A stretch of 28,441 nucleotides of DNA from a virus: the IMG/VR virus record IMGVR_UViG_3300033273_000564, positions 1 to 28,441 of that record; one strand, given 5' to 3'. This document shows, in pieces, positions 1 through 10,100 of this stretch. Within the stretch, counting starts at the first letter, position 1. Every line of letters starts with the position of its first letter. Position numbers and translations under genes: made by a program. The notes under the pieces are model-generated. The model made no database searches and had not been told where the DNA came from. It was given only the letters and a program-made list of their open reading frames with translations.

Positions 1-3000
1 ACTATGGTATTGTCGAGTGTTGTCTATTTGTTAATAACTTAAACATCGATCCACAATATATAATAGCCATTCCATCATCGTGTAATTATATTAACCTTAA
101 TACGGTATCTTTTAATTACGGAGGCGGGTACTCTTGTTTTAAGATTCTTGATCCTATCGATCCTACAACGACTAATTTACCTATAATACAAGAATATGAC
201 TATTGTCCATGGGTATCATCTCCATGTTCTGACGCATATGGTAGTGGTACAGGTGTATGTAATTGTAGATATACTTTCTACAAATTTAAACAATGTTGTA
301 ATTCCACCAACAGTATTGTAGTGTGTGTTAATAATGATTCACTATTTGAATCATTATCTCAAACCGAATTTTTACAAGGTCAAGGAACCTTTTTTATGGG
401 TGAATGTTACTATTTCTCAGGTTTACAAGTAGACATATTAGCAGAAAATGTCGAAGCTATTGAAATGAGTTTTGATTATCTAATCAATCCTTATACCAGT
501 GTAATAACACCTTCAGAGGGTAGTGTTTGTGATCTCCCACTTTGTGACTGCGGTGGCGGTGGCGGTGGTGGTGGTGATGATTATGAAACCTGGTTAATAA
601 GAAGATGCTGTCCGATGCCAGATGGTTCGATAAACACTCAAACAGAAATAATAAATGTTAACCCTTCATTAGTTTTAGCGGGAATGTCAATATTTACCAA
701 CATTTTTGGTGGTGGTGGTATTATAAACCCATTTAACTGTTGGTATTTCGAGTCACAGTTGGATTACGATGAAGATGTTAATTATTTTGATGTTGAAAAC
801 AATATCGGTGGTTTATTCACTTTTGGTTGTCAAGAATGTTATGATTGGACTGAACAAGGGGAAGATGTAGAATGTTATTCCACTTTTGCATATTCCGCTG
901 TTCCATGTTGTAATCCAAATAGTGATCCATTAATTTTTGATATTACTTATCTGGGTAATTTATCATACACATTTAATCAGTGGGTAGGATGGACAGTATT
1001 GTATAATAACGAGTGTTATAATATAACTGAGTTATTAATTGATTCTAGTTCATCGACAATACCACTCTATTTAAATGACGATCAAATTTTTAATAGTTCT
1101 TATGGTGAAGCCAATTGTAATGAGTGTACTAGTATATCTCAATATGCGTGTAATACGACACACTTCAGATCTTGTTCACCAGATGCCGCTTATTTTTATG
1201 AATTTGTAGTAATACAAAACGGTGTGGGACTGTTAAATAACTTTAATGTAGGTCAAACTTATCTATTCGATCAGGATGATCAAACTGGTGGTGGTGAAAT
1301 GATAGGTGTTTGTTATACTGGTATTGAATATACACCAAATACAACATATATACAGGTAATTTTAGAGGTTGACACGTATCCACAAACTTTGACGTGTGAT
1401 GATCCTGAATGTGGAACTATTCAAAGTGTCAGATTTATTAAATGTTGTAGTGAGTTTGACCAAGGAGCATATGTATATAACTATAATGTACCACCTAATA
1501 TACTTGCTCAATTTGAAATAGGTAATGCATTTGCAATTTCTACTCAACCAGGGGGTGTTATACAGGGTTGGTCCTTTTCAGCATCTACTATCTTACCTTT
1601 TGACCCAAATTTACCTAATTGGTATTTTGCAGAAGGAACATATCAAATATATGATAGTTGTTCTGATATACCAAACCCATTTACTTATCCTCTTTGTCCA
1701 TGGCCTAAAAATTATAGAATAAGGGCTTTCAGATGTTGTGATAGTGGAATAGAATGGAATGGTTTGACACCCCCAAATCCACTTTTCGCACCACAATATT
1801 TTGGAGATTATTGGCCAAATGCCATTTATTGGGCAACGGTAGCGTTTAATGAAAATTTTGCAATACCAACTGTTGGTGATGTTTTTGTATATAATGGAAA
1901 ATGTTTCAAAATAGAGTCGGCTGTACCAGTACCTGAATGGACAGATCTGGCATTTTTGACGATTAACGAGTGGTATAACGGTGGTGAAAATTATCCTGAA
2001 AACTGTCAAACATGTATAAACGATTTAGGTCCTTGTGGTGTAATAGACTGTAAACAAGATATTATTATAATCGTTCAAGATATTCAACTGTACTCTAACT
2101 ATCCTACTATTTGGCAAGATATTAAGAATGTAATCGTAGATATTATCGAGGGATTTAATCAAAATCTCTATGATGATGATGTAAGAATTGGGGTGTATAG
2201 AAATGGTGATTGTATTGAATTTGAGTCAGGATGGGTACATAACTTATCAAGTAATTTTGATGAGTTAATATCTGATGTTCAGTCCATGGAACAAATTTTT
2301 TACTCACAAGAACCTTCGTTAGGTAAGGCGTTAAATTACGCATATAATGAACTTTCTAATCCTGATAATTTCTTATCAGAGACTATTAAAACATTTATAT
2401 TGGTTGGTAGTAGAGAGTATCATGATTATAGTCAACCTCCTGGTGTGTATGATCCTTGTTTTGGTGGGTTACACTGTGATGTCATATTAGAACAGATGAA
2501 AAACGGTATTTGGGGAGGTAGTTATAATAATCCATTTGAGGTTAGAGTTTTTGGTATTAATGTTTGGAATTTTCTACTTATGGGTTCGTCAGACAATTTT
2601 TATAGTCCAAATATTGGTAATATTAGTCAGTTAACTACTTTAGTCTCGTCTACACAGTACGTCCCAGAATACTTTGTTCCAAATTTATGTCCCTTTAATT
2701 TATTTTTATTATGTTCTCAATTTGATCCTGGTTTATCGGGTAATACAGTTCAGGCCCAAGCTTGGGAAGATCAAGTATCTGGTTTCTTTATACAGAGATC
2801 TTGTTTTATTCCTGTTCTACCACCTACTTTTGATACTGTTAGAATGTTAATACCGTGTTGTCCTAATCTACCAATTATATATTCATTTGAACAAGAAAAT
2901 TTAGATTTTGAACCTCTTGTTGATGGTGTGTACTATAACGGTATTTGTTATAGAATTGGTGGTGAATTCTCATACTGGGTGTATAGCGGTAGTGTTGTAA

Positions 3001-6000
3001 CCACTATTTATCAAGATGAAATAGTTGAGAACATATGTGATGTTTGTGATTGTGGTCAAAATATAATCATGAGAGCTTGTTGTGACCATAGTATAAGTCA
3101 AATAGTTTATTTCGCAGGGTCTCAAGATGAATTAGTAATAGGTAGCGGATATATTATAAATGGTTTATGTTACACTTACAGTGGTGAAACAACTACAGAC
3201 CCTTATCAAAATGTAATTATTGGACTAAATCCAAATATTTGTGATAATAGTTTATGTGATTGTGGTGATGTAGTTTATTATTACCAAGTAAATTATAGTG
3301 GTTGTTGTGATGGATCAACTGGTGTAGAAACCGTAATTATACCTTCCGATCAGTTACCATTACAATTAAATGTGAGCACATACAACAATGGTTCTGGTTG
3401 TAGGGTAATCACTTCGTTTACTGAATTGACAGGTGCAACATATAATCCAGGAATTATCAATGATATTTACCAAGGTTGTGATGAATGTATAAATCAATCA
3501 CCATGTGAGATTGATGATTGTCAACAAGAAATTGTAATCCTTATGGATGCCACTACAAGTATTTCTTCTTCCGATTGGGAATTAGCCAAACAGGGGGTTA
3601 TAAACATTGCAACATCGTTGGAGTCGAATATGGATAACGACGAGGTAAGGATTGGTGTCATTCAGTGGTCAAACTGTGGATCTTCAGTAATTCAACAATT
3701 AACTTCGGATTATGATACTCTAGTAAACAATGTACAGTCATCAAACCAAGCTGGAGGTCTTACAGAATTAGGTTCGGCATTAAACACTGGTTATGGTATG
3801 TTGACTCAGAATTTTGATGCTAACTATGAAAAAAATATTGTGATCATCACTGACGGTCAGATATTTGATTTTGGATTAGGTAATGGATGTTATAATGATA
3901 TTCCAAGTGATCAAATGGCAGGATATATAAGTAGTGGTCAATATGGTGGTAATTATAATGTTTATATTTCGACTAAAATATTTGTTGTAGGTATAGGTGA
4001 TAATATACAATTCGAACAATTGAATACTTTAGCCAGTGACCCAGGATTGGTATTTTTATCAAACGGATTTAGTGATTTTGCCACTAATATTTCATTACAG
4101 ATAGCCGAACAAGTTTGTGAAGAAGAACCCCCTGTAAGTGATCCTCCTTGTTATTACAGAGGGGTACCATGTTGTACTACATATGGGTTATCTAATTTAA
4201 TAGTTTCTAGTGTTTGTACTGGTGTTACAATAGGTGCAGCATTTAACTATAACGGTTATTGTTATAAATTTACTGAAATAGTCCCTGAAACTTTAAGTGG
4301 TGATTCTGTAACATTTATACAAACTAATAGCACTGCATATAATCCAGGGGGTTGTACTGATTTCGTTTGTGATTGTGAGGGTTTAATGATAAAATTACAC
4401 AGCTGTTGTGGTGATGGTAGTTATATTACAGTTTTATTGTCAAATGCACTTAACGCCACTATTAATTCAGGACTAATCCATGAAGATGGTAAATGTTATG
4501 TTTATACAGGTGATACATCAACAGAATCACCAGTATATACTGTCGATAATTTATCTGGTAACATATGTTCTAATAGTTTGTGTGAAGAGTGTAATACTGA
4601 AGAAACTTGGAGATTCCTCAGTTGTTGTGGAACATATGATCCAATTATACGTAATGTAACAGAATCTGACAATATATCTTTAGGTACTGTTATTCAAATA
4701 ACTTATGATGGCGATGAAACATTGTATTGTTATAGTGCAACTACTCAGTTAACTTACGATGAAACCGCTATCAATCTGAGTAACTATAATTTTGAAATCT
4801 TTGATACTTGTGAAGAATGTTTAGGTGGTGATTGTCCAACACCTACACAGTCTAAAACTCCTACTCAGACACCAACTACAACTAATACCCCTGGACTATC
4901 ACCAACACAAACACCAACCAATACTGTTACCCCATCTCAAACAGTAACTAATACACCAACAAACACTCAGACACCAACGAATACCACTAGTAATACACAA
5001 ACACCTACACAGTCTAAAACTCCTACTCAGACACCAACAAACACACAAACAGTTTCAAAGACCCCAACACAAACCAGAACTCAAACCCCCACACCGACAA
5101 ATACTATAAGTCCAGGTACTACACAAACACAAACTAGAACCCAGACACCTACTCAGACACCAACAACTTCTCAAACGTCAAGTCAAACACCTACTAGTAC
5201 ACAAACACCTACTTTTACACCGACACCAACACAGAGTAAGACCCCTACACAAACTGTAACTCCAACACCGACACAAACACAAACTGTAACTCAAACATCT
5301 ACAAATACACCTACTAATTCCCAAACTAGAACTCAAACACCTACCACTACTAATACTAAAACACCTACTAGTACTCAAACACCTACAAATACACCTACAC
5401 AAACTAAAACATCAAGTCAGACACCTACTCAAACACCTACTCAGACATCAAGTCAAACTCCTACTAGTACTCAGACACCTACTTTTACACCGACACCGTC
5501 ACCATCAAAATCATCAGGTGCAAGTCAGACTCCCACAAAAAGTTTTACTCCGACACCGACTAAGACACCTACTAGTACACCTACTAATACACAGACACCA
5601 ACTAACACTCCTACTAATTCGATAACCCCAACACAATCTAAAACTCCAACATCTACAAAAACACCCACACAAACAACTACTAATTCTCAAACACCAACAA
5701 CAACTAAAACACCAACACAAACACCAACACCATCACAAACAAAAACACAGACACCTACTACTACAAATACTAAGACACCCACTCCGACATCAACACCAAC
5801 TAAGACACCTACACAAACACAGACGACTACACCAACACAAACACCAACACCATCACAAACAAAAACACAGACACCTACCAATACTCAAACTAAGACACCA
5901 ACACAAACAAAAACACCAACTAAAACACCTACTAGTACTCAAACACCAACGAATACTCCATCACATACCCCAACTAATTCACAAACTGCAACAATCTCAC

Positions 6001-6875
6001 ATACACCAAGTAGGACACAAACAAGAACTCCAGTAGAAACCCCAACACAAACACCATCAAATTCATTCACACCAACTCAGTCACAGTCTCCAACTAATTC
6101 ATTAACACCATCACAAACTAATACTCAGACTGCATCATACACTCCTTCAAATACACCTACAAATTCTATAACACCTAGTATAACGACATCACAAACTCCT
6201 TCACCAACAATAACACCTCAAGTAGACTACATAGTTGTAGCCATAGTCCATTGTTGTTCAGGAGTTGCTATGTTGTCATATGCAGATGCAAATGTTTTGA
6301 ATTCCTTGGAAGGTAATTTTGGATTACCTAATGGTGTGCAATTTATTGGTCTTACTGACCATCCAGATTTCCAACTTGAGCCTTGTTTTTATGTGTCTGA
6401 AATATTCGTTTGGTTTCCAATCCCTGACGAAAACTACATAAGTAATTTTGTTTATGGAGAATTCCTGGGTTCTGGTTGTGAAACATGTGTATCCATCAAC
6501 AACCAAATTGAATGTACTGAAGCCAACTTACCTGCAGCTGTAGATCCTAGATATCCAACTGCTGAATATTTTACTTCAGTAATTGCACAGTCTTGTTGTG
6601 ATGAAAATCTTCACCGTATTTTCCAAGTTTTAAGAATTGATCTTGAAACATTAGGTGATAATGCTGTAAGATCTATAGGTAGAAGTTCTAATCTAGAAGA
6701 CCAGACGTTCCCTTGTTTCCATATTGAAGTGGTAGTTGGAGAATTCTTACCAGGTAATAATGACATTATGACTAATTTTTACTTTGGACAATACAGTCCT
6801 TTTAGTAATAATTGTGAATGTTGTAATCAAAGTATAAAACTAATCGATTGTAACGGAAGTCAGTCCTTTTGTTAA
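1..6875 (+). CDS. Giant cysteine-rich virion/adhesin-like protein with two VWA domains and a TPT-repeat stalk (5' end missing)
   Basis: Codons run in frame from position 3 with no stop, so the gene starts upstream of the window; the GTG at 321 is internal, since CC modules lie before it. About 2290 residues are visible. From N to C there are repeated modules of roughly 60-90 residues, each with a CC pair, a later CY or CF, and a closing CxxC or CxC; an eight-glycine tract at 552-575; a VWA-like domain at about 2052-2690; more modules; a second VWA-like domain at about 3522-4110; more modules; a Thr/Pro/Gln/Ser repeat at 4836-6218; and two final CC modules. I count about 16 modules. The architecture suggests an extended, disulfide- or metal-stabilised surface fibre or adhesin. 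Its place upstream of the tail sheath gene supports a virion role. It shares a TTAA stop overlap with the convergent minus-strand gene. The exact function is unknown; a host-derived adhesin captured by the phage is the alternative. Confidence 0.8.
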   Translation, partial: YGIVECCLFVNNLNIDPQYIIAIPSSCNYINLNTVSFNYGGGYSCFKILDPIDPTTTNLPIIQEYDYCPWVSSPCSDAYGSGTGVCNCRYTFYKFKQCCNSTNSIVVCVNNDSLFESLSQTEFLQGQGTFFMGECYYFSGLQVDILAENVEAIEMSFDYLINPYTSVITPSEGSVCDLPLCDCGGGGGGGGDDYETWLIRRCCPMPDGSINTQTEIINVNPSLVLAGMSIFTNIFGGGGIINPFNCWYFESQLDYDEDVNYFDVENNIGGLFTFGCQECYDWTEQGEDVECYSTFAYSAVPCCNPNSDPLIFDITYLGNLSYTFNQWVGWTVLYNNECYNITELLIDSSSSTIPLYLNDDQIFNSSYGEANCNECTSISQYACNTTHFRSCSPDAAYFYEFVVIQNGVGLLNNFNVGQTYLFDQDDQTGGGEMIGVCYTGIEYTPNTTYIQVILEVDTYPQTLTCDDPECGTIQSVRFIKCCSEFDQGAYVYNYNVPPNILAQFEIGNAFAISTQPGGVIQGWSFSASTILPFDPNLPNWYFAEGTYQIYDSCSDIPNPFTYPLCPWPKNYRIRAFRCCDSGIEWNGLTPPNPLFAPQYFGDYWPNAIYWATVAFNENFAIPTVGDVFVYNGKCFKIESAVPVPEWTDLAFLTINEWYNGGENYPENCQTCINDLGPCGVIDCKQDIIIIVQDIQLYSNYPTIWQDIKNVIVDIIEGFNQNLYDDDVRIGVYRNGDCIEFESGWVHNLSSNFDELISDVQSMEQIFYSQEPSLGKALNYAYNELSNPDNFLSETIKTFILVGSREYHDYSQPPGVYDPCFGGLHCDVILEQMKNGIWGGSYNNPFEVRVFGINVWNFLLMGSSDNFYSPNIGNISQLTTLVSSTQYVPEYFVPNLCPFNLFLLCSQFDPGLSGNTVQAQAWEDQVSGFFIQRSCFIPVLPPTFDTVRMLIPCCPNLPIIYSFEQENLDFEPLVDGVYYNGICYRIGGEFSYWVYSGSVVTTIYQDEIVENICDVCDCGQNIIMRACCDHSISQIVYFAGSQDELVIGSGYIINGLCYTYSGETTTDPYQNVIIGLNPNICDNSLCDCGDVVYYYQVNYSGCCDGSTGVETVIIPSDQLPLQLNVSTYNNGSGCRVITSFTELTGATYNPGIINDIYQGCDECINQSPCEIDDCQQEIVILMDATTSISSSDWELAKQGVINIATSLESNMDNDEVRIGVIQWSNCGSSVIQQLTSDYDTLVNNVQSSNQAGGLTELGSALNTGYGMLTQNFDANYEKNIVIITDGQIFDFGLGNGCYNDIPSDQMAGYISSGQYGGNYNVYISTKIFVVGIGDNIQFEQLNTLASDPGLVFLSNGFSDFATNISLQIAEQVCEEEPPVSDPPCYYRGVPCCTTYGLSNLIVSSVCTGVTIGAAFNYNGYCYKFTEIVPETLSGDSVTFIQTNSTAYNPGGCTDFVCDCEGLMIKLHSCCGDGSYITVLLSNALNATINSGLIHEDGKCYVYTGDTSTESPVYTVDNLSGNICSNSLCEECNTEETWRFLSCCGTYDPIIRNVTESDNISLGTVIQITYDGDETLYCYSATTQLTYDETAINLSNYNFEIFDTCEECLGGDCPTPTQSKTPTQTPTTTNTPGLSPTQTPTNTVTPSQTVTNTPTNTQTPTNTTSNTQTPTQSKTPTQTPTNTQTVSKTPTQTRTQTPTPTNTISPGTTQTQTRTQTPTQTPTTSQTSSQTPTSTQTPTFTPTPTQSKTPTQTVTPTPTQTQTVTQTSTNTPTNSQTRTQTPTTTNTKTPTSTQTPTNTPTQTKTSSQTPTQTPTQTSSQTPTSTQTPTFTPTPSPSKSSGASQTPTKSFTPTPTKTPTSTPTNTQTPTNTPTNSITPTQSKTPTSTKTPTQTTTNSQTPTTTKTPTQTPTPSQTKTQTPTTTNTKTPTPTSTPTKTPTQTQTTTPTQTPTPSQTKTQTPTNTQTKTPTQTKTPTKTPTSTQTPTNTPSHTPTNSQTATISHTPSRTQTRTPVETPTQTPSNSFTPTQSQSPTNSLTPSQTNTQTASYTPSNTPTNSITPSITTSQTPSPTITPQVDYIVVAIVHCCSGVAMLSYADANVLNSLEGNFGLPNGVQFIGLTDHPDFQLEPCFYVSEIFVWFPIPDENYISNFVYGEFLGSGCETCVSINNQIECTEANLPAAVDPRYPTAEYFTSVIAQSCCDENLHRIFQVLRIDLETLGDNAVRSIGRSSNLEDQTFPCFHIEVVVGEFLPGNNDIMTNFYFGQYSPFSNNCECCNQSIKLIDCNGSQSFC
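2052..2690 (+). other. VWA-like domain 1, degenerate metal site
   Basis: The segment begins with a hydrophobic strand (IIIIVQD) after a CxxC / PC / DC linker and keeps the VWA pattern, including the DDDVRIGVYRNGDC stretch that matches DNDEVRIGVIQWSNCG in domain 2. The metal-ion-dependent adhesion site is not intact: DIQLY (2079-2093) stands where DxSxS is expected, and GSREY stands where TDG is expected. It probably binds no metal in the usual way. The assignment rests on similarity to domain 2 and family knowledge. Confidence 0.65.
3522..4110 (+). other. VWA-like domain 2, near-canonical metal site
   Basis: The strand EIVILMD leads into DATTS at 3546-3560, a DxTxS variant of the MIDAS motif. 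The conserved Thr follows in GGLTELGSAL (codon at 3762), and the third motif, ITDG, has its Asp codon at 3852. All three MIDAS elements are therefore present in the expected order. VWA domains usually mediate metal-dependent protein adhesion. The linker before it (CxxC, PC, DDC, QQE) repeats the linker before domain 1, indicating an internal duplication. Confidence 0.8.
4836..6218 (+). repeat. Thr-Pro-Gln/Ser low-complexity repeat (TPTxTxTPT), 461 residues
   Basis: The coding strand is a degenerate array of ACACCTACT-, CAAACACCA- and AATACACCT-like units encoding TPTQT, TPTNT, TPTKT and SQTPT steps. It contains no cysteine and almost no hydrophobic residues, so it should form an extended rod, possibly O-glycosylated if the host allows. 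Several segments are exact longer repeats, for example 4838-4876 with 5000-5038 and 5709-5758 with 5829-5878. It separates the VWA/cysteine part from the two C-terminal cysteine modules. Confidence 0.95.
5709..5878 (+). repeat. 50-nt exact direct repeat pair, offset 120 nt
   Basis: Bases 5709-5758 are identical to 5829-5878, and the offset of exactly 120 nt (40 codons) keeps the reading frame. Elsewhere in the array third positions vary freely, so this identity points to a recent slippage or recombination event. Confidence 0.9.
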
Positions 6876-7030
6876 TCAATTATATCACCATATATATCCC
6901 TTTTTACTTCACAGTTATCTATAATTAGTTTTTCTAGAAATTTATAAATTTTCAATCCGTTTTTATCACAATGGTTTTTAAGTACCCTATGAACGTTTTT
7001 TGATATTTTAATGTTCTTAATCTCTTTCAT
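6872..7030 (-). CDS. Small ribbon-helix-helix-like protein, antisense to the late genes
   Basis: Reading the minus strand from ATG at 7030-7028 gives 52 residues. The start is MKEIKNIKISKNVHRVL, followed by NHCDKNGLKIYKFLEKLI. This is the usual pattern of a short beta strand (IKISK), helix, turn (NG) and amphipathic helix seen in Arc/MetJ-type ribbon-helix-helix DNA-binding proteins, so a small repressor or antitoxin-like role is inferred. The in-frame stop upstream at 7061-7063 leaves this ATG as the natural start. No clear Shine-Dalgarno site precedes it. Its TAA stop shares the palindrome TTAA with the stop of the convergent giant gene. It is the only minus-strand gene I can support in the window. 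It carries no toxin partner here, so an antitoxin role is not favoured. Confidence 0.62.
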   Translation of the reverse strand: MKEIKNIKISKNVHRVLKNHCDKNGLKIYKFLEKLIIDNCEVKRDIYGDIID

Positions 7031-7069
7031 AACGATAAGTATGAAAAAAGGCAGAATGAATTATCCTTA

Positions 7070-7102
7070 TTTTATGTTTTTTACAAAAACATAAAAATTT
7101 TT
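7070..7102 (+). terminator. AU-rich terminator-like hairpin between the giant gene and the sheath gene
   Basis: A perfect 12-bp inverted repeat, TTTTATGTTTTT at 7070-7081 and AAAAACATAAAA at 7085-7096, encloses a three-base loop and is followed by a short T run. It sits after the end of the giant gene and before the promoter-like element of the sheath gene. The stem is nearly all A-U pairs, so it may be weak. It also lies just upstream of the antisense gene. Confidence 0.45.
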
Positions 7103-7116
7103 CATCGATTTTTAAC

Positions 7117-7125
7117 TATTTATAA
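7117..7125 (+). promoter_or_regulatory. Late-promoter-like TATTTATAA element before the sheath gene
   Basis: TATTTATAA lies 30 nt before the sheath ATG, a sensible distance for a -10 element with a short leader. The same nonamer occurs before the tube gene, the tape-measure gene and the 74-aa gene. It resembles the T4 late box TATAAATA in composition. In such AT-rich DNA it could arise by chance. Confidence 0.4.
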
Positions 7126-7155
7126 TAAAAATAAAATCTAAAAAGGAAATTTAAA

Positions 7156-10100
7156 ATGGCGACATCGAACAAAGTATTTGTTTCACCGGGTGTTTATACA
7201 TCAGAGAGAGATTTAACATTTGTAGCTCAAAGTGTTGGGGTTACAACATTAGGTATTGTGGGAGAAACCTTATCTGGTCCCGCTTTCGAACCTATTTTTA
7301 TCACTAATTTTGACGAATTTACTTCATATTTTGGAGGAACTAGTCCTGACAAATTTGTTAATACACAGATACCAAAATATGAAGCCGCATACATCGCAAA
7401 ATCATATTTATCACAATCAAATCAATTATTTGTAACTAGAGTATTAGGATTATCAGGTTTTGATGCTGGACCATCATTCTCAATAAAAACCATAGGTAAT
7501 GTTTCTGGTAATACTATTGAGTATGAATCAAATTCGGCGGCGCAAACTTTTGGTTTTACCGCAACATCTGGTAACACCAGTGCACCACAAATTGTTTCGA
7601 CAAATAATTTACCTGAAAGATTAGAGGCAGTATTTGATAGAACATTTACTAAATCTGACGGTAGTACATCGACGATGAGAGATGAGTTTATTTCCATCTT
7701 AGAAGATGAAGTTTTATTATATGACGATAATAGTATCGGACGGACTGTTTACGTTTTTGGTACTATGTCATCAACAACATACAGTAACCTTTACTCAACA
7801 ACTGGGGTTAATGGATCATCTACTGGTTACACTAACGTATTAAATACATCATCAAATATCGATACAACCGCTGATTTCGATAGTAGATCAAATGAGACTT
7901 GGTACTATTCATTGTTTAACATGAATGGTGATGAAACAGAATACGAAGGTATTTCTTTTGGTTTTAAAGTAACCACCTACACTCTATCAGATACTGAGGT
8001 TACTGGTGAGTGTACACTATATTTCAATAATCAAAAAGCAGATCCTATCGATGAATATCACCAAATGGTTGTTGGTACTCTAAGATCGAGAGGTAAGGTA
8101 ACATACTCTACTGACAATGAACAGGTTTATGAAGTAAGTGGAAAATCTGAATCAATAATTGTTACTACAGGTAATTATTCAGGTGTCACTAAAGATCCTT
8201 TTGGTACTTTCCAAATTTCGGGAGCAACAATATCAGGTACAGATTTTAAATTTGATACTTCATTCACAGTAAGTAATAAAAATTATTTAGGTAAAGTTTT
8301 TGGTAGAAGTAACTTTGGTAAGTCTAGAACTGACGTACCACTATTTTTGGAAGAAAATTACACAAATTTACTTACTCTTGGATATAGAGAGGGTAAAATA
8401 CGTGGTTTAAGTCAAAACTTATACAAAACAAATAAAGCTAGTAGTACCGATACAGATAGTTTAGGTTGGTACTTAGATCGTTATCAGACACCAAAAACAC
8501 CATACTTAGTTTCAGAACTTAGAGGTACTGATGTTGTTGATCTATTTAGATTTATTTTGATAAGTGACGGAAATTCGGCAAATAGAGAAGTTAAGATCTC
8601 AATCGCTAACATTTCTTTTAGTAATTCTAATTTTGATGTTATCGTTAGAGACTTTTATGATACTGATGCAAATCCAGTCGTTTTAGAAAAATTCACTAAT
8701 TGTGGTTTGGATCCAGAACTTAACAATTATGTAGCTAAAAAAATCGGAACTTCTAGTGGTGAGTTTGAGCTAAAGTCAAAGTTTATTATGATAGAGATGT
8801 CTGAGGACGCGCCTAAAGACGCGTTACCTTGTGGATTTAGAGGTTATAATACTAGACAATATGGTACAAATAAATCAGCATCATTAGTTTATAAAACAAA
8901 ATATTTAGAACCTGGTGAAACCGTATATACACCACCATTCGGTACTGCAGTGATTAGTAATGGTGATAAAGTTAGAAGAACTTACTTAGGTGTTTCTAAT
9001 ACCGTTGGTATTGACGGGGATTTCTTGAGTTATAAAGGAAAACAAAATCCAACTAACTTAGGTGAGACTCTAGAAGCTAGTGATTGGGCATATTTAACTA
9101 AAGGATTCCACATGGATTCTGGTGCTACGGTCGTAAAAATCTCTAATACTTACCCACTATCAGGACAATCACAATTTGAGGTGGGTGTAACTTCATTCCA
9201 GTCAGATCCTACAGATAGTGAAAATGCATACTACAAGTTAAATTCTAGGAAATTCACATTAGTACCTTCAGGTGGTTTCGATGGATGGGACATCTATCGT
9301 GAGTACAGAACTAATGGTGATACGTTCCAATTAGGTAGTACTGGTTTCTTAAGAGGTCATGTATCTAATACTCAATTCCCTAATGGTACTGGATGGGGAC
9401 AATTTAAACCAATTTCAGGTCCAGATAAAGAAAACTGGGCAAACACTGACTACTACGCATACTTATGGGGTCAATCAACATTCTCAAATCCTGAAAGTGT
9501 GAATATTAATATCTTTAACACACCAGGTATCGATTATGTTAATAATTCAAATCTTGTAGAATCGGCTATCGAAATGGTTGAAATAGACAGAGCAGACTCA
9601 ATATATATCTGTACTACACCTGACTATAATATGTTTGTACCTACAACTAATGATTTTACAACGAATTTTATTTATCCAGAAGAGGCAGTAGATAATCTCG
9701 AAGAGACTGATATTGATTCAAACTACACTGCTACTTACTACCCATGGATTCAAGTTAGAGATTCGGCAAACAATACTCAAATTAATATACCACCTACTTC
9801 TGAGGTTGTTAGAAACTTAGCATTAACAGATAATATTGCATTCCCTTGGTTCGCATCAGCGGGTTACACGAGAGGTTTAGTAAATGCGGTTAAAGCTAGA
9901 AAGAAATTAACTCAAGAAGATAGAGATATATTGTATAAAGGTAGGCTTAACCCAATCGCAACATTCTCCGATGTGGGAACTGTAATTTGGGGTAATAAAA
10001 CTTTACAAGTTAAGGAGTCTGCTCTAGATAGAATTAACGTTAGAAGACTTCTACTACAAGCACGTAAATTAATTTCGTCAGTAGCGGTAAGATTATTGTT

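Noticed and set aside
321-323. GTG as the start of the giant protein
   Set aside because: The frame is open to position 3 and already contains CC modules, so the gene starts before the window.
1611-2009. 132-aa minus-strand frame
   Set aside because: It has no recognisable pattern and lies wholly antisense to the well-supported cysteine modules.
5178-5881. Minus-strand open frames rich in Cys, Arg, Val or Gly across the TPT repeats
   Set aside because: They are antisense readings of the Thr/Pro repeat; low complexity explains the lack of stops.
4836-6218. CRISPR-like array
   Set aside because: Units are short, degenerate and in frame with the protein; there are no uniform spacers or cas genes.
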